From NCBI GenBank assembly GCA_051003795.1, contig JBPCKZ010000016.1, positions 1-21,980 of the forward strand: 21,980 bases of DNA, written 5' to 3'. Source of the DNA: JALYXS01 sp051003795 (lineage in GTDB: Bacteria > Acidobacteriota > Terriglobia > Bryobacterales > Bryobacteraceae). This document shows, piece after piece, positions 14,727 to 21,980 of this stretch. The position numbers and the translations under genes were made by a program. Within the stretch, counting starts at the first letter, position 1. Each line of letters begins with the position of its first letter. The notes beneath the pieces are model-generated. The model was given only the letters and a program-made list of their open reading frames with translations. It searched no databases and was not told the origin of the DNA.

Positions 14727-17700
14727 ACATGCGGGAGGCATTGACAGGCTTTCGTTGCGTGCCGGCCGCGTTGGCCCTCGTATTTGGCGTGGGAATCCCC
14801 GCAAGCGCACAGTTCTCGAACAGCTTTAACTGCGCGGCGAGCGTTGCCGGGCCGCCGGTTTTGAGGGCCGAAGGCCTCGCGGAGCTTACCGGCGACGTGG
14901 TGCTGACCTGTTCCGGCGGCCCCCCGGTCGGCACGACTACCGTTAACGTGCAGATTTTTTTGAACACCAGCGTCACCAGCCGGCTTCTGAACGGTAACGC
15001 TAGCGAGGCGGTGCTGCTGGTCAACGAGCCGCCTCCGAACGCGCAAGCCTTCGGGGTAAACATTTTTCAGGGATCTCTTGTGGCGTTTAACTCTTTGGCG
15101 TTCCCGGGCGTTATCCTTCCACCCGCGGGTTCGACGGGCGTGATCCTTCGCATTACCAACGTGCGCGCCGATGCCACTGGAGTGAGCGCCGGTTCGAGCC
15201 TTGCACCCAGTTCGGTTATGGAAACGGTTTCCGTCAGTTCCGGCGCGACTATTTCCAACCCGAACCAGACGGTTGGTTTCGTGGGCGGGCCGGGCGCCGG
15301 CTCGGCGCAGTGCTCGAGCGTGGCGAGTACCTCGGCCGCGTTTACCGTCAACTTCAGCGAGGCGTTCGCGACGGCGTTCAAGCTGCAAGGGGGCGGACCT
15401 CCAACCGTTCCGGGTACGGTAAACAACACCGAATCCGGGTTTATTCCGGCCACCACCTCGGGGGCCACCCTCGGCGGCCCGGTTGCAACGCTTGCGGGCG
15501 CCGGTCAGGCCGATTTCGCCACCCGCGTCCAATTGGCTTTCACAAACATTGGAAGGGCCGCGACCTTGCTGGTACCCACCACTCTTCCGCCGAACGGAGT
15601 GATCGGCTCGACGGCAAAGGCCGTTTTGGTGGCCAGCGACACGCAGCTTACCACTCCCGGAGCCGCTCCGGCTCCGCTGGTTGCCGCCACGACTACTATC
15701 GGCGGGAACCCCTATGCGCAGATAACGACAACCGGCGGCGCGGCCACCGCCACGTATGAAATCGTCGCGACGAACAGCTCCGTCATTGAAACCTTCGCGG
15801 TGCCGGTGTTCCTCAACTTTGCCGCCACCTCGGGGACGGGGGTGTTGGCAAACGTAGCGGTCGGCTTTGTTCCGGCTCCCGTGGTAACTTCCTCCCTGCC
15901 TGCCGCACCGCCGATTCCGCGTTTCTCCGCTTCACCCTTTTTCACGGGTACGCTTGATTCGACGGGGTGCGCTGCCTCCATCGCCGCGACCGCCGGCACG
16001 CCCCAATCGGCCGCCGCGGGTACCGCGTTCGCGACCGCGCTGCAGGCTACCGTTCGCGATGGCGGCAACAATCCCGTCAATGGCGCAACCGTTACGTTTA
16101 CCGCCCCGGCGTCGGGGGCGAGCGGCGCATTTGCCGGCGACGGAAATATGATAACGGCGCAGACCAACGCCGCCGGCGTTGCGACCGCCCCCGCGTTCAC
16201 CGCTAACTGCTCCCTCGGAAGCTATCCCGTGAACGCGACGTTGGTTGGCTTGGCGAATTCCGCGGCATTCAATTTGACCAATACGCCTGGTCCTCCGGCG
16301 GCCGTCACCGCCGTTTCGGGCGGCGGCCAAAACGCGAGCCTGGGCGCCGTGTTCGCGAATCCGCTGGTGGCGGGCGTGAAGGACGCGTGCGGCAATCCCG
16401 TTCCAGGCGCGAACGTGACCTTCACGGCCCCGGCCAGCGGACCCAGTGCAACGTTCGGGACGGGCGGGACGATCTCGGCGACGGTGGCGGCGAATGCTTC
16501 GGGAATAGCCACATCTCCCGCGTTAACCGCCAATGGCATCGCCGGAGGGCCATACAACGTACGGGCGACTATTACCGGGACTTCTTCCACGGCGAATTTC
16601 CCCCTGAGCAACAACATCGTCACGACGGCTACGGTCGTGACTTCATCGCTGAGCCCGTCTACCTTGAGCCAGCCAGTCACGCTGACGGCGACCGTGACCT
16701 CCTCCGGCGCGACCGGAAAGGTGACGTTCAGCTTCGGAACGATGTTGATCGGGACGGCGGCGGTGACCACATCGGGAAAGGCCACGCTGACCACGCGCCT
16801 TTTGCCTTCCGGCACTGCGGCTCTGAGGGCGATTTATGGCGGCGATGCCACTCACGCCGCGAGCACTTCAGCCGCCGTGTCGCAGACGGTGAAGGCGTCG
16901 CCGGCCAGCAGCTTCACTCCTCTGGTCAATTACGCTACTCAAAGCGCCCCCGAATCGATCGCGCAGGCTGATTTCAACGGAGATGGCATTCCGGATTTAG
17001 CAATCGTTAACGGTTCAAGCAATACAATTACAGTACTGCTGGGCAATGGAACGGGCGGGTTCACGCCGGCTCCGAGCAGTCCATTTGCGGTGGGAACGTC
17101 TCCTTTCTCCGTCGCGGTAGGGGACTTCAACGGGGATGGGAAACCGGACTTAGCTGTTGCGAACGCGAGCAACAGCGTAACTGTGTTGCTGGGCAGCGGC
17201 AACGGCGGATTCGCACCCGCGCCGGGGAGCCCGTTCACCGTTCGGGCAGCGACCTCGTTGGCGGTTGCAGATTTCAATGGAGACGGGCTTGCGGACATCG
17301 TGGTTGTCGGTAGCCAGTCGAATTTTACCGGCCTATTGACCGTGTTGCTTGGCGATGGCGGCGGGGGGTTCGCAACCGCGCCGGGAAGCCCTTCCACGAT
17401 TTCAGTTTCTCCAACTGACCCCCATTCGCTGGCCGTCGGAGATTTCAATGGGGATGGCGTGTCGGACATTGCTGTCGCAGACACCGACAATGCCGGACAG
17501 GGCGGCAATAAGGTGGCTGTGTTTCTGGGCAACGGCAGCGGTGCTTTTACGCCCGCTCCGGGGAGCCCGTTCATAGTCGGGAGTAATCCCACCGCAGTGG
17601 CGGTTGGGGACTTCAATGGGGATGGCAATGCGGACCTGGCCATCGCCAATCGAGGCAGCAACGATGTGACGGTGTTGCTAGGCAACGGAAGCGGCGGTTT

Positions 17701-20700
17701 TACACCCGTGCCCGGAAGCCCGTTCCCAACTGGGTCTCCTGGGTCTCCTTTTGGACTAGCAGTTGGAGATTTCAATGGAGATGGAAATATAGACCTAGCC
17801 GTCAGTAATTTTTCCGATGGCGTCGCCGTGTTGCTGGGCAATGGCAGTGGTGGGTTCATACCTGAGCCGGGAAGCCCGTTCGTGGTCGGCATTAATCCTC
17901 GATCCATGGCAGTAGGGGATTTCAACGGCGATGGGAAAACCGATTTAGCGGTAGCAAACAACGGCAGCAATAACGTGACCGTGCTGCTGGGAATCGGGCC
18001 GCCATCCGCGATTACCGCGACGCCCGGAACAACCCCGCAGTCAACTTTTATTGGCAGCCCATTCGCGAACGCGCTGCAAGCTACCGTACAGGACGCCAGC
18101 GGGAATCCCGTAGGCGGCGTGACGGTTACGTTCGCCGCGCCGGCATCGGGCGCGAGCGGCACATTCGCGGGCGGCGGAAACACGGCAACGGCAACGGCTC
18201 CGACGAATGCATCGGGCGTCGCGACCGCGCCCACATTCACGGCCAACGCCATTGTCGGTGGGTACACCGTGAATGCCAGCGTGGCGGGGGTAGCAGCACC
18301 CGCGATGTTCAATTTAACGAATACTCCACCGTTGGCCATTACTTCTATCAGCCCGCCCTCAGCCACGGCCGGCGGACCCGCCTTTCCGCTGACCGTGAAC
18401 GGCACTAGTTTCCTGCCCACGTCCACGGTGCTATTCGGCAGCGCCATACTGACGCCTACATCCGTTAACGCCGCCGGGACTCAACTCATCGTCACCATCC
18501 CGGCGAATCTCATCACTCAACCCGGGCCGGTCGGCGTAACGGTTCTGAACGTCAGCGCGAGATCGAATGCGGTGACTTTCCAAATTGGTCCGCCGCCACC
18601 GGTCGTCTCTTCGCTTACCCCCAACACCGCCGCTGCCGGGATCGGAGGTTTCACTCTCACGATCGCCGGGTCCAACTTCGCCTCCAACGCCACCGTAAGC
18701 TTCAACGGCCAGACGCTCACGCCCACTTCCATCACTGGCGCGCAATTGACGGTCGCCGTTCCAGCGGCACTCGTCGCGGCGCCCGGCACGGTGAACGTCA
18801 CCGTAACTTCCGCGGGCCTGACATCCGCCGCCGCATCTTTCACCATCACGCCCGCGGGCACCGGACCGCCCACCTCGGGCAACATCATCATCACCGGTCA
18901 CGACGACGATTACCACGCTTCATCGGCGACCTTGAGCAACGGCGACACGCCTTCCCTTACGGCCAAAGCTCAACTGGCGGCTATCGTGAACTTCGCGCGC
19001 GCGGCCGCCCCGGCCCCCACGCTACCCGTGCTGATCTTCGATCAGGGCACGGAATTGCAAGAGGTGCTGACATCGTTGGCCGTGCCGTTTGTTCGCGTGG
19101 ATCCGAGCGTCGGAATTCCCGATCCGGCTTTGTTCGATACCGCAAAATACAGCGCTATCGGTGTCGCATCGGACAAGAGTTGCGGCCCGTGCGACAACGA
19201 TAATACGAGTTCGGTCAACCTCGCGGCGGCAAAAGCGTCGTTCCAGGCGTTTGTTTCCGCGGGCGGCGGTATTTTCGCTTTCGCCGCGGCGGGCAGCAAC
19301 ACGTATTACAACTTCCTCCCGAAGCCGGTTGTGAAATTCAACTTTTTCCAGAACTCGGGCTTCCAAGCGACCTCGGTGGGTACCCAGCTCGGCATCCCCG
19401 CCACCAACGGCGATTACGCGCACGATACCTTCCCGCAACCCGGAACGGGCGGCCTCGATCCGGAATGGGAAGTGGTCGAGACCTATACGGGTTCGGTGCC
19501 CGTAACGCTTGCCATCGAGGGCGTGCGCATCACCACCGGCTGCCCGCTTCCAAGCGGAACGGTCAACGTCGCCTATCCGTCGCTCACGCTGGCCGAAACG
19601 GGATTGCGCGGAAACCTGACGTGGAGCATCGCCGCGGGAGCGCTGCCCAATGGTCTAAATCTGGTGAATGGCGCGATCGGCGGTACCCCGACGGTGGCCG
19701 GCACGAGCAGCTTCGTCCTGAGCCTGACGGACGGAACGCGTACAACCACCAAGAGTTGCGGGGTCGCCATCAATGGCCCGTTAATGCTGACGGGTGTCTG
19801 TCCCACGGTCGTGCCGTTTGGCGCGTCGGTTTCGATTCCTCTTACGGCATCGGGCGGCGACGGCAATTACACGCTCGTTTACACGTCGGGGCCGGCATGG
19901 CTGTCGCTCAGCGCAACCACTGGCGTCCTCACGGCGATAGGCGGGACGCCTCCGGCTCCCGGCGTGTATCCGTTTACGGTGACGCTGACAGACCACTCCG
20001 GCACGCCCGCGTTTACGTTCTCCTGCAGCGTGACCGTGCTGCCCGCTCTGACGTTGAACGGAAATTGTCCCACGACTACGACTCCGCTCGGCAGCCAATT
20101 CACTTTGCCGCTGACGGCGGGGGGCGGCAGCGGGACGTATCAATTAAGCCTCGGCACCAGCGCGGCTTGGCTGTCGTTAAGCGCAACCACGGGTACCGCG
20201 CCCGCCAATGGAACTTTCGCCGTGACCGTAAGCGGGATGCCGCCGGCCGCCGGGACGTATCCGTTCACCGTGACGCTCGGGGATAACGCGGGTAGCGCGC
20301 CGAAGACGTTCCCGTGCAGCGTGATCGTAACGAGTCAATTGCGGTTGAGCGGCATGTGTCCAGCGACGCCGATTCCGCAAGGGATTTTGTTTACTCTGGG
20401 CCTTACCGCCGCCGGAGGCAACGGCAACTACAGGCTGGTTTCCTCGGCGCCGCCATGGCTGGTGTTGGGCAGCGCGACCGGACCCGCGCCGGCGAACGGA
20501 ACGTTTCAAACGGCGCTGGCCGGGATTCCACCGGCCGGCGGCTCGTTCCCGTTCACGGTTACGCTGTCGGACACCGGCCAATCCTCCCCTGTGTCCGTTA
20601 CGTGCAATCCATTCGTCGTATTGCCGCCGTTGACGATCTCAGGCGCCTGCCCGGCGCCGTCCGGCACGCGGAATGCGCCCTATTCCCTGCCGTTTTCGAT

Positions 20701-21980
20701 TTCGGGAGGAAATGGGAATTACCTGATTTCTTCCACCACGCCCGTGCTCTCCCTGGCCGCGGCCACCGGAACGGCGCCCGCGGGCGGCGTGTTTAACGAT
20801 TCGCTTGGGGGAACTTTCACCACCTCCGGCGTGTATTCCGCGGGGGTGCAGGTGAGCGACACCGGCGGATCGAAGACCGTGGTTTATTCATGCAACATCG
20901 CGATTAGTTCGCCATCCGTGGCGATCGCCTCGGGGTGTCCCGCGGGTTCCGTCGTTCAAGGGACACAGTATTCTCAGCCGCTTTCGGCGACGGGCGGCGA
21001 CGGTAACTTCTCTTGGTCCATTCCCGGGGGCGGTTTGCCAGCCGGCCTGCAATTGGTGGGCAACACGATTTCGGGAACGGCGGCCGGACCCCCGGGAAAA
21101 TCTTCGTTTATTATCCAGGTGAGCAGCGGAGGCACGAGCGATCAATTATCCTGCTCCATCACCGTTGCGCCGCCCCCGCTGCATCTAACCACCGGATGCC
21201 CGGGAGACGGCGTGCAAGGGCAGCCTTATCCGGCTTTCACGCTCGCCGCCACCGGCGGTTTGGGAGCGGGCAATTACGCCTTCTCCGTAATTGGCGGCGG
21301 CCTGCCTTCGGGGTTGACGCTCAATGGGAGCACCATCGCCGGAACGCCTTCGGGACCGCCCGGAGCGTCGTCATTCCGGATTCAGGTCGCGAGCGGAACG
21401 CAAACCGACACCACGGGACAGTGCTCGCTCAATATCGGTCCGCAACTTCCTGCGCTGACGTTGACGGGCGTTTGCCCGGCTACACCCTTTTTGCTCGATT
21501 CGCCGGTCACCCTGACGGCCATGGCCGCCGGAGGGAATCCGCCGTATTCATTCAGGTTGACGTCCGGACAACCCTGGCTTACGCCCGCGCCGAATGGCTC
21601 GACGGTCACATTAACCGGCCGTGCTCCGAATGCGGGATCTTTCCCGGTGGCGCTGGAAGTTGCGGATAAGGATAACAAGACGGCTCAGTATTCCTGCACC
21701 GTCCAGGTGGTTCCAGGCCCGCTCCAGATTACGAACGCAACGTGTCCCGGCGCGGTGAATGCCAATTCCATGTTCACAACGATGTTATCGGCAAGCGGCG
21801 GTGGATCGTCTTACACGTGGAAACTGAACCCCGACGCGCCACCGTGGTTGATGCTGACAGCGACCACGGGACCGAACGTCAGCCTGACGGGGACGCCGCC
21901 CGCGCAGGGGACCTTCCCCTTCACCGTTACGCTTAGCGATAACGCCGGATCGACGCCCGTGTCGTTCCCCTGCACGCTGA
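14723..21980 (+). CDS. Giant secreted mosaic repeat protein (3' end outside window)
   Basis: One unbroken frame of at least 2419 codons that runs off the right edge; I followed it line by line without finding a stop. The start ATG at 14723 overlaps the previous stop (ATGA); a second in-frame ATG lies at 14729. Order by residue: signal peptide about 1-30 (cut after 'GIPASA'); N-terminal domain about 31-415 with 'RAEGLAELTGDVVLTC'; Big_1-like Ig domains about 420-525 and 526-633; a Big_3-like Ig domain about 634-727; FG-GAP propeller with seven DFNGDG motifs (first Asp at 750, 801, 850, 907, 963, 1016, 1066); third Big_1-like domain about 1094-1203; two TIG/IPT domains about 1205-1380; ThuA-like domain about 1387-1605; then nine Cys-bracketed Ig-like repeats from 1607. 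No catalytic residues or membrane anchor are evident in the visible part. It is likely an extracellular or surface protein for adhesion or polymer binding (inference). Family names are from motif recall. Confidence 0.9.
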   Translation, partial: MNMREALTGFRCVPAALALVFGVGIPASAQFSNSFNCAASVAGPPVLRAEGLAELTGDVVLTCSGGPPVGTTTVNVQIFLNTSVTSRLLNGNASEAVLLVNEPPPNAQAFGVNIFQGSLVAFNSLAFPGVILPPAGSTGVILRITNVRADATGVSAGSSLAPSSVMETVSVSSGATISNPNQTVGFVGGPGAGSAQCSSVASTSAAFTVNFSEAFATAFKLQGGGPPTVPGTVNNTESGFIPATTSGATLGGPVATLAGAGQADFATRVQLAFTNIGRAATLLVPTTLPPNGVIGSTAKAVLVASDTQLTTPGAAPAPLVAATTTIGGNPYAQITTTGGAATATYEIVATNSSVIETFAVPVFLNFAATSGTGVLANVAVGFVPAPVVTSSLPAAPPIPRFSASPFFTGTLDSTGCAASIAATAGTPQSAAAGTAFATALQATVRDGGNNPVNGATVTFTAPASGASGAFAGDGNMITAQTNAAGVATAPAFTANCSLGSYPVNATLVGLANSAAFNLTNTPGPPAAVTAVSGGGQNASLGAVFANPLVAGVKDACGNPVPGANVTFTAPASGPSATFGTGGTISATVAANASGIATSPALTANGIAGGPYNVRATITGTSSTANFPLSNNIVTTATVVTSSLSPSTLSQPVTLTATVTSSGATGKVTFSFGTMLIGTAAVTTSGKATLTTRLLPSGTAALRAIYGGDATHAASTSAAVSQTVKASPASSFTPLVNYATQSAPESIAQADFNGDGIPDLAIVNGSSNTITVLLGNGTGGFTPAPSSPFAVGTSPFSVAVGDFNGDGKPDLAVANASNSVTVLLGSGNGGFAPAPGSPFTVRAATSLAVADFNGDGLADIVVVGSQSNFTGLLTVLLGDGGGGFATAPGSPSTISVSPTDPHSLAVGDFNGDGVSDIAVADTDNAGQGGNKVAVFLGNGSGAFTPAPGSPFIVGSNPTAVAVGDFNGDGNADLAIANRGSNDVTVLLGNGSGGFTPVPGSPFPTGSPGSPFGLAVGDFNGDGNIDLAVSNFSDGVAVLLGNGSGGFIPEPGSPFVVGINPRSMAVGDFNGDGKTDLAVANNGSNNVTVLLGIGPPSAITATPGTTPQSTFIGSPFANALQATVQDASGNPVGGVTVTFAAPASGASGTFAGGGNTATATAPTNASGVATAPTFTANAIVGGYTVNASVAGVAAPAMFNLTNTPPLAITSISPPSATAGGPAFPLTVNGTSFLPTSTVLFGSAILTPTSVNAAGTQLIVTIPANLITQPGPVGVTVLNVSARSNAVTFQIGPPPPVVSSLTPNTAAAGIGGFTLTIAGSNFASNATVSFNGQTLTPTSITGAQLTVAVPAALVAAPGTVNVTVTSAGLTSAAASFTITPAGTGPPTSGNIIITGHDDDYHASSATLSNGDTPSLTAKAQLAAIVNFARAAAPAPTLPVLIFDQGTELQEVLTSLAVPFVRVDPSVGIPDPALFDTAKYSAIGVASDKSCGPCDNDNTSSVNLAAAKASFQAFVSAGGGIFAFAAAGSNTYYNFLPKPVVKFNFFQNSGFQATSVGTQLGIPATNGDYAHDTFPQPGTGGLDPEWEVVETYTGSVPVTLAIEGVRITTGCPLPSGTVNVAYPSLTLAETGLRGNLTWSIAAGALPNGLNLVNGAIGGTPTVAGTSSFVLSLTDGTRTTTKSCGVAINGPLMLTGVCPTVVPFGASVSIPLTASGGDGNYTLVYTSGPAWLSLSATTGVLTAIGGTPPAPGVYPFTVTLTDHSGTPAFTFSCSVTVLPALTLNGNCPTTTTPLGSQFTLPLTAGGGSGTYQLSLGTSAAWLSLSATTGTAPANGTFAVTVSGMPPAAGTYPFTVTLGDNAGSAPKTFPCSVIVTSQLRLSGMCPATPIPQGILFTLGLTAAGGNGNYRLVSSAPPWLVLGSATGPAPANGTFQTALAGIPPAGGSFPFTVTLSDTGQSSPVSVTCNPFVVLPPLTISGACPAPSGTRNAPYSLPFSISGGNGNYLISSTTPVLSLAAATGTAPAGGVFNDSLGGTFTTSGVYSAGVQVSDTGGSKTVVYSCNIAISSPSVAIASGCPAGSVVQGTQYSQPLSATGGDGNFSWSIPGGGLPAGLQLVGNTISGTAAGPPGKSSFIIQVSSGGTSDQLSCSITVAPPPLHLTTGCPGDGVQGQPYPAFTLAATGGLGAGNYAFSVIGGGLPSGLTLNGSTIAGTPSGPPGASSFRIQVASGTQTDTTGQCSLNIGPQLPALTLTGVCPATPFLLDSPVTLTAMAAGGNPPYSFRLTSGQPWLTPAPNGSTVTLTGRAPNAGSFPVALEVADKDNKTAQYSCTVQVVPGPLQITNATCPGAVNANSMFTTMLSASGGGSSYTWKLNPDAPPWLMLTATTGPNVSLTGTPPAQGTFPFTVTLSDNAGSTPVSFPCTL
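15980..16620 (+). repeat. Two tandem Big_1-like Ig repeats
   Basis: Two units of about 105 residues inside the giant protein, at 15980-16295 and 16298-16620. Both carry 'GNPV.GA.VTFTAPASG' or a close variant, then 'NA.G.ATSP/AP' and a closing strand (the first ends in 'FNLTNTPG'). This is the invasin/Big_1 layout. A third unit lies at 18002-18332 after the propeller and is closer in DNA sequence to the first unit than the second is. Confidence 0.7.
16910..17995 (+). repeat. Seven-repeat FG-GAP/VCBS-type propeller
   Basis: Seven units of about 49-57 residues. Each carries a DFNGDG Ca2+-loop motif (at 16970, 17123, 17270, 17441, 17609, 17768 and 17918), then 'DLAVAN'-like strand, 'VTVLLGNGSGGF' and 'PAPGSPF'. 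Seven units match an integrin-alpha-like seven-bladed propeller. Parts are AT-richer than the flanks: 17761-17820 is 24 of 60 G+C by hand count. A 9-bp tandem repeat (GGGTCTCCT twice, 17739-17756) gives a GSPGSP insertion. Confidence 0.8.
18002..18332 (+). repeat. Third Big_1-like Ig repeat
   Basis: Reads 'GNPVGGVTVTFAAPASGASG' and 'FNLTNTP', very close to the first unit at 15980-16295 in both protein and DNA. The propeller and another Ig domain separate it from the first pair. Confidence 0.7.
18335..18860 (+). repeat. Two TIG/IPT domains
   Basis: Two units of about 85 residues. Each has the TIG pattern: 'ITSISPPSATAGG' or 'VSSLTPNTAAAG', then 'LTVNGTSFLPTSTVLFG' or 'LTIAGSNFASNATVSFNG', and 'TQLIVTIPANL' or 'AQLTVAVPAAL'. 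They lie between the third Big_1-like repeat and the ThuA-like domain. Confidence 0.75.
19541..21980 (+). repeat. Nine Cys-bracketed Ig-like repeats
   Basis: Units of 86-97 residues start with a Cys-Pro pair (residues 1607, 1693, 1782, 1879, 1976, 2072, 2159, 2251, 2341). Each has a second Cys 72-86 residues on (1679, 1768, 1865, 1961, 2057, 2144, 2234, 2325, 2417). The middle reads like putative-Ig (He_PIG-type) domains: 'PLTASGGDGNYTL', 'WLSLSATTG', 'GTPPAPGVYPFTVTLTD', then 'FSCSV'. The ninth unit is cut by the window edge just after its second Cys. Confidence 0.8.

Noticed and set aside
14120..15532. A 470-codon minus-strand open frame opposite the secreted-protein genes
   Set aside because: Low-complexity Arg/Gly/Ala composition typical of antisense frames in GC-rich coding DNA; both plus-strand genes here have signal peptides and clear domains.
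16939..18447. A 502-codon open frame on the minus strand, rich in 'PSPLKSPTA' repeats
   Set aside because: It is the antisense image of the FG-GAP repeats and neighbouring Ig domains of the giant plus-strand gene. The repeat pattern follows from DFNGDG read backwards. No Shine-Dalgarno or family resemblance was seen.
16910..21980. CRISPR-like or satellite DNA repeats
   Set aside because: The periodicity is of protein domains in one open frame with divergent DNA; there are no identical short repeats with unique spacers.

Overview
The window is GC-rich bacterial chromosome (roughly 60% G+C by eye). It holds most of a type VI secretion system (T6SS) operon on the minus strand and, divergent to it, two genes for secreted proteins on the plus strand. 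The best guess for the host is an acidobacterium of the Solibacter/Bryobacter kind. This is inferred from the style of the secreted proteins: a signal peptide ending in ASA|QF, a Cys-containing N-terminal domain with an 'RAEGLAELTGDVVLTC' segment, and a partner with a 'DCGCTPGG' segment, together with very large Ig/TIG/FG-GAP composites. No rRNA or other direct taxonomic marker is present.

Left end (1-601): the worn-down left end of an IS element of the ISNCY type, with repeated terminal motifs and a transposase that is internally deleted and frameshifted. Next (602-1647, minus) comes a DUF1016/YhcG-type PD-(D/E)XK nuclease gene broken by a single-base frameshift between the two halves of its predicted active site.

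1644-12710 (minus): a compact T6SS operon in the transcribed order tssB, tssC, hcp, tagJ(impE), tssA, tssE, tssF, tssG, tssH(clpV), followed without a gap by the DUF1016 gene. Spacings run from small overlaps to 31 bp. The genes encode the sheath (TssB/C), inner tube (Hcp), sheath-assembly cap (TssA), baseplate (TssE/F/G), sheath-recycling ATPase (ClpV) and its adaptor TagJ. A well-formed sigma-70-type promoter (TTGACT, 17 bp, TATATT) lies just upstream of tssB. The membrane complex (TssJ/L/M), TssK, VgrG and PAAR are not in the window.

12792-13697: a small gene of an unnamed family (141 aa, minus) with a hairpin abutting its Shine-Dalgarno sequence. It is followed by about 480 bp of intergenic DNA that holds a decayed second copy of that gene's 5' end and perhaps a decayed DUF433-type gene.

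13698-21980 (plus): two genes overlapping by ATGA. The first encodes a predicted secreted 342-aa protein with propeller-like repeats. The second is a very large open frame (at least 2419 codons, running off the right end) for a secreted mosaic protein. Its order is: signal peptide, N-terminal domain, two Big_1-like Ig domains, another Ig-like domain, a seven-repeat FG-GAP propeller, a third Big_1-like domain, two TIG domains, a ThuA-like domain, and nine Ig-like repeats each bracketed by two cysteines.
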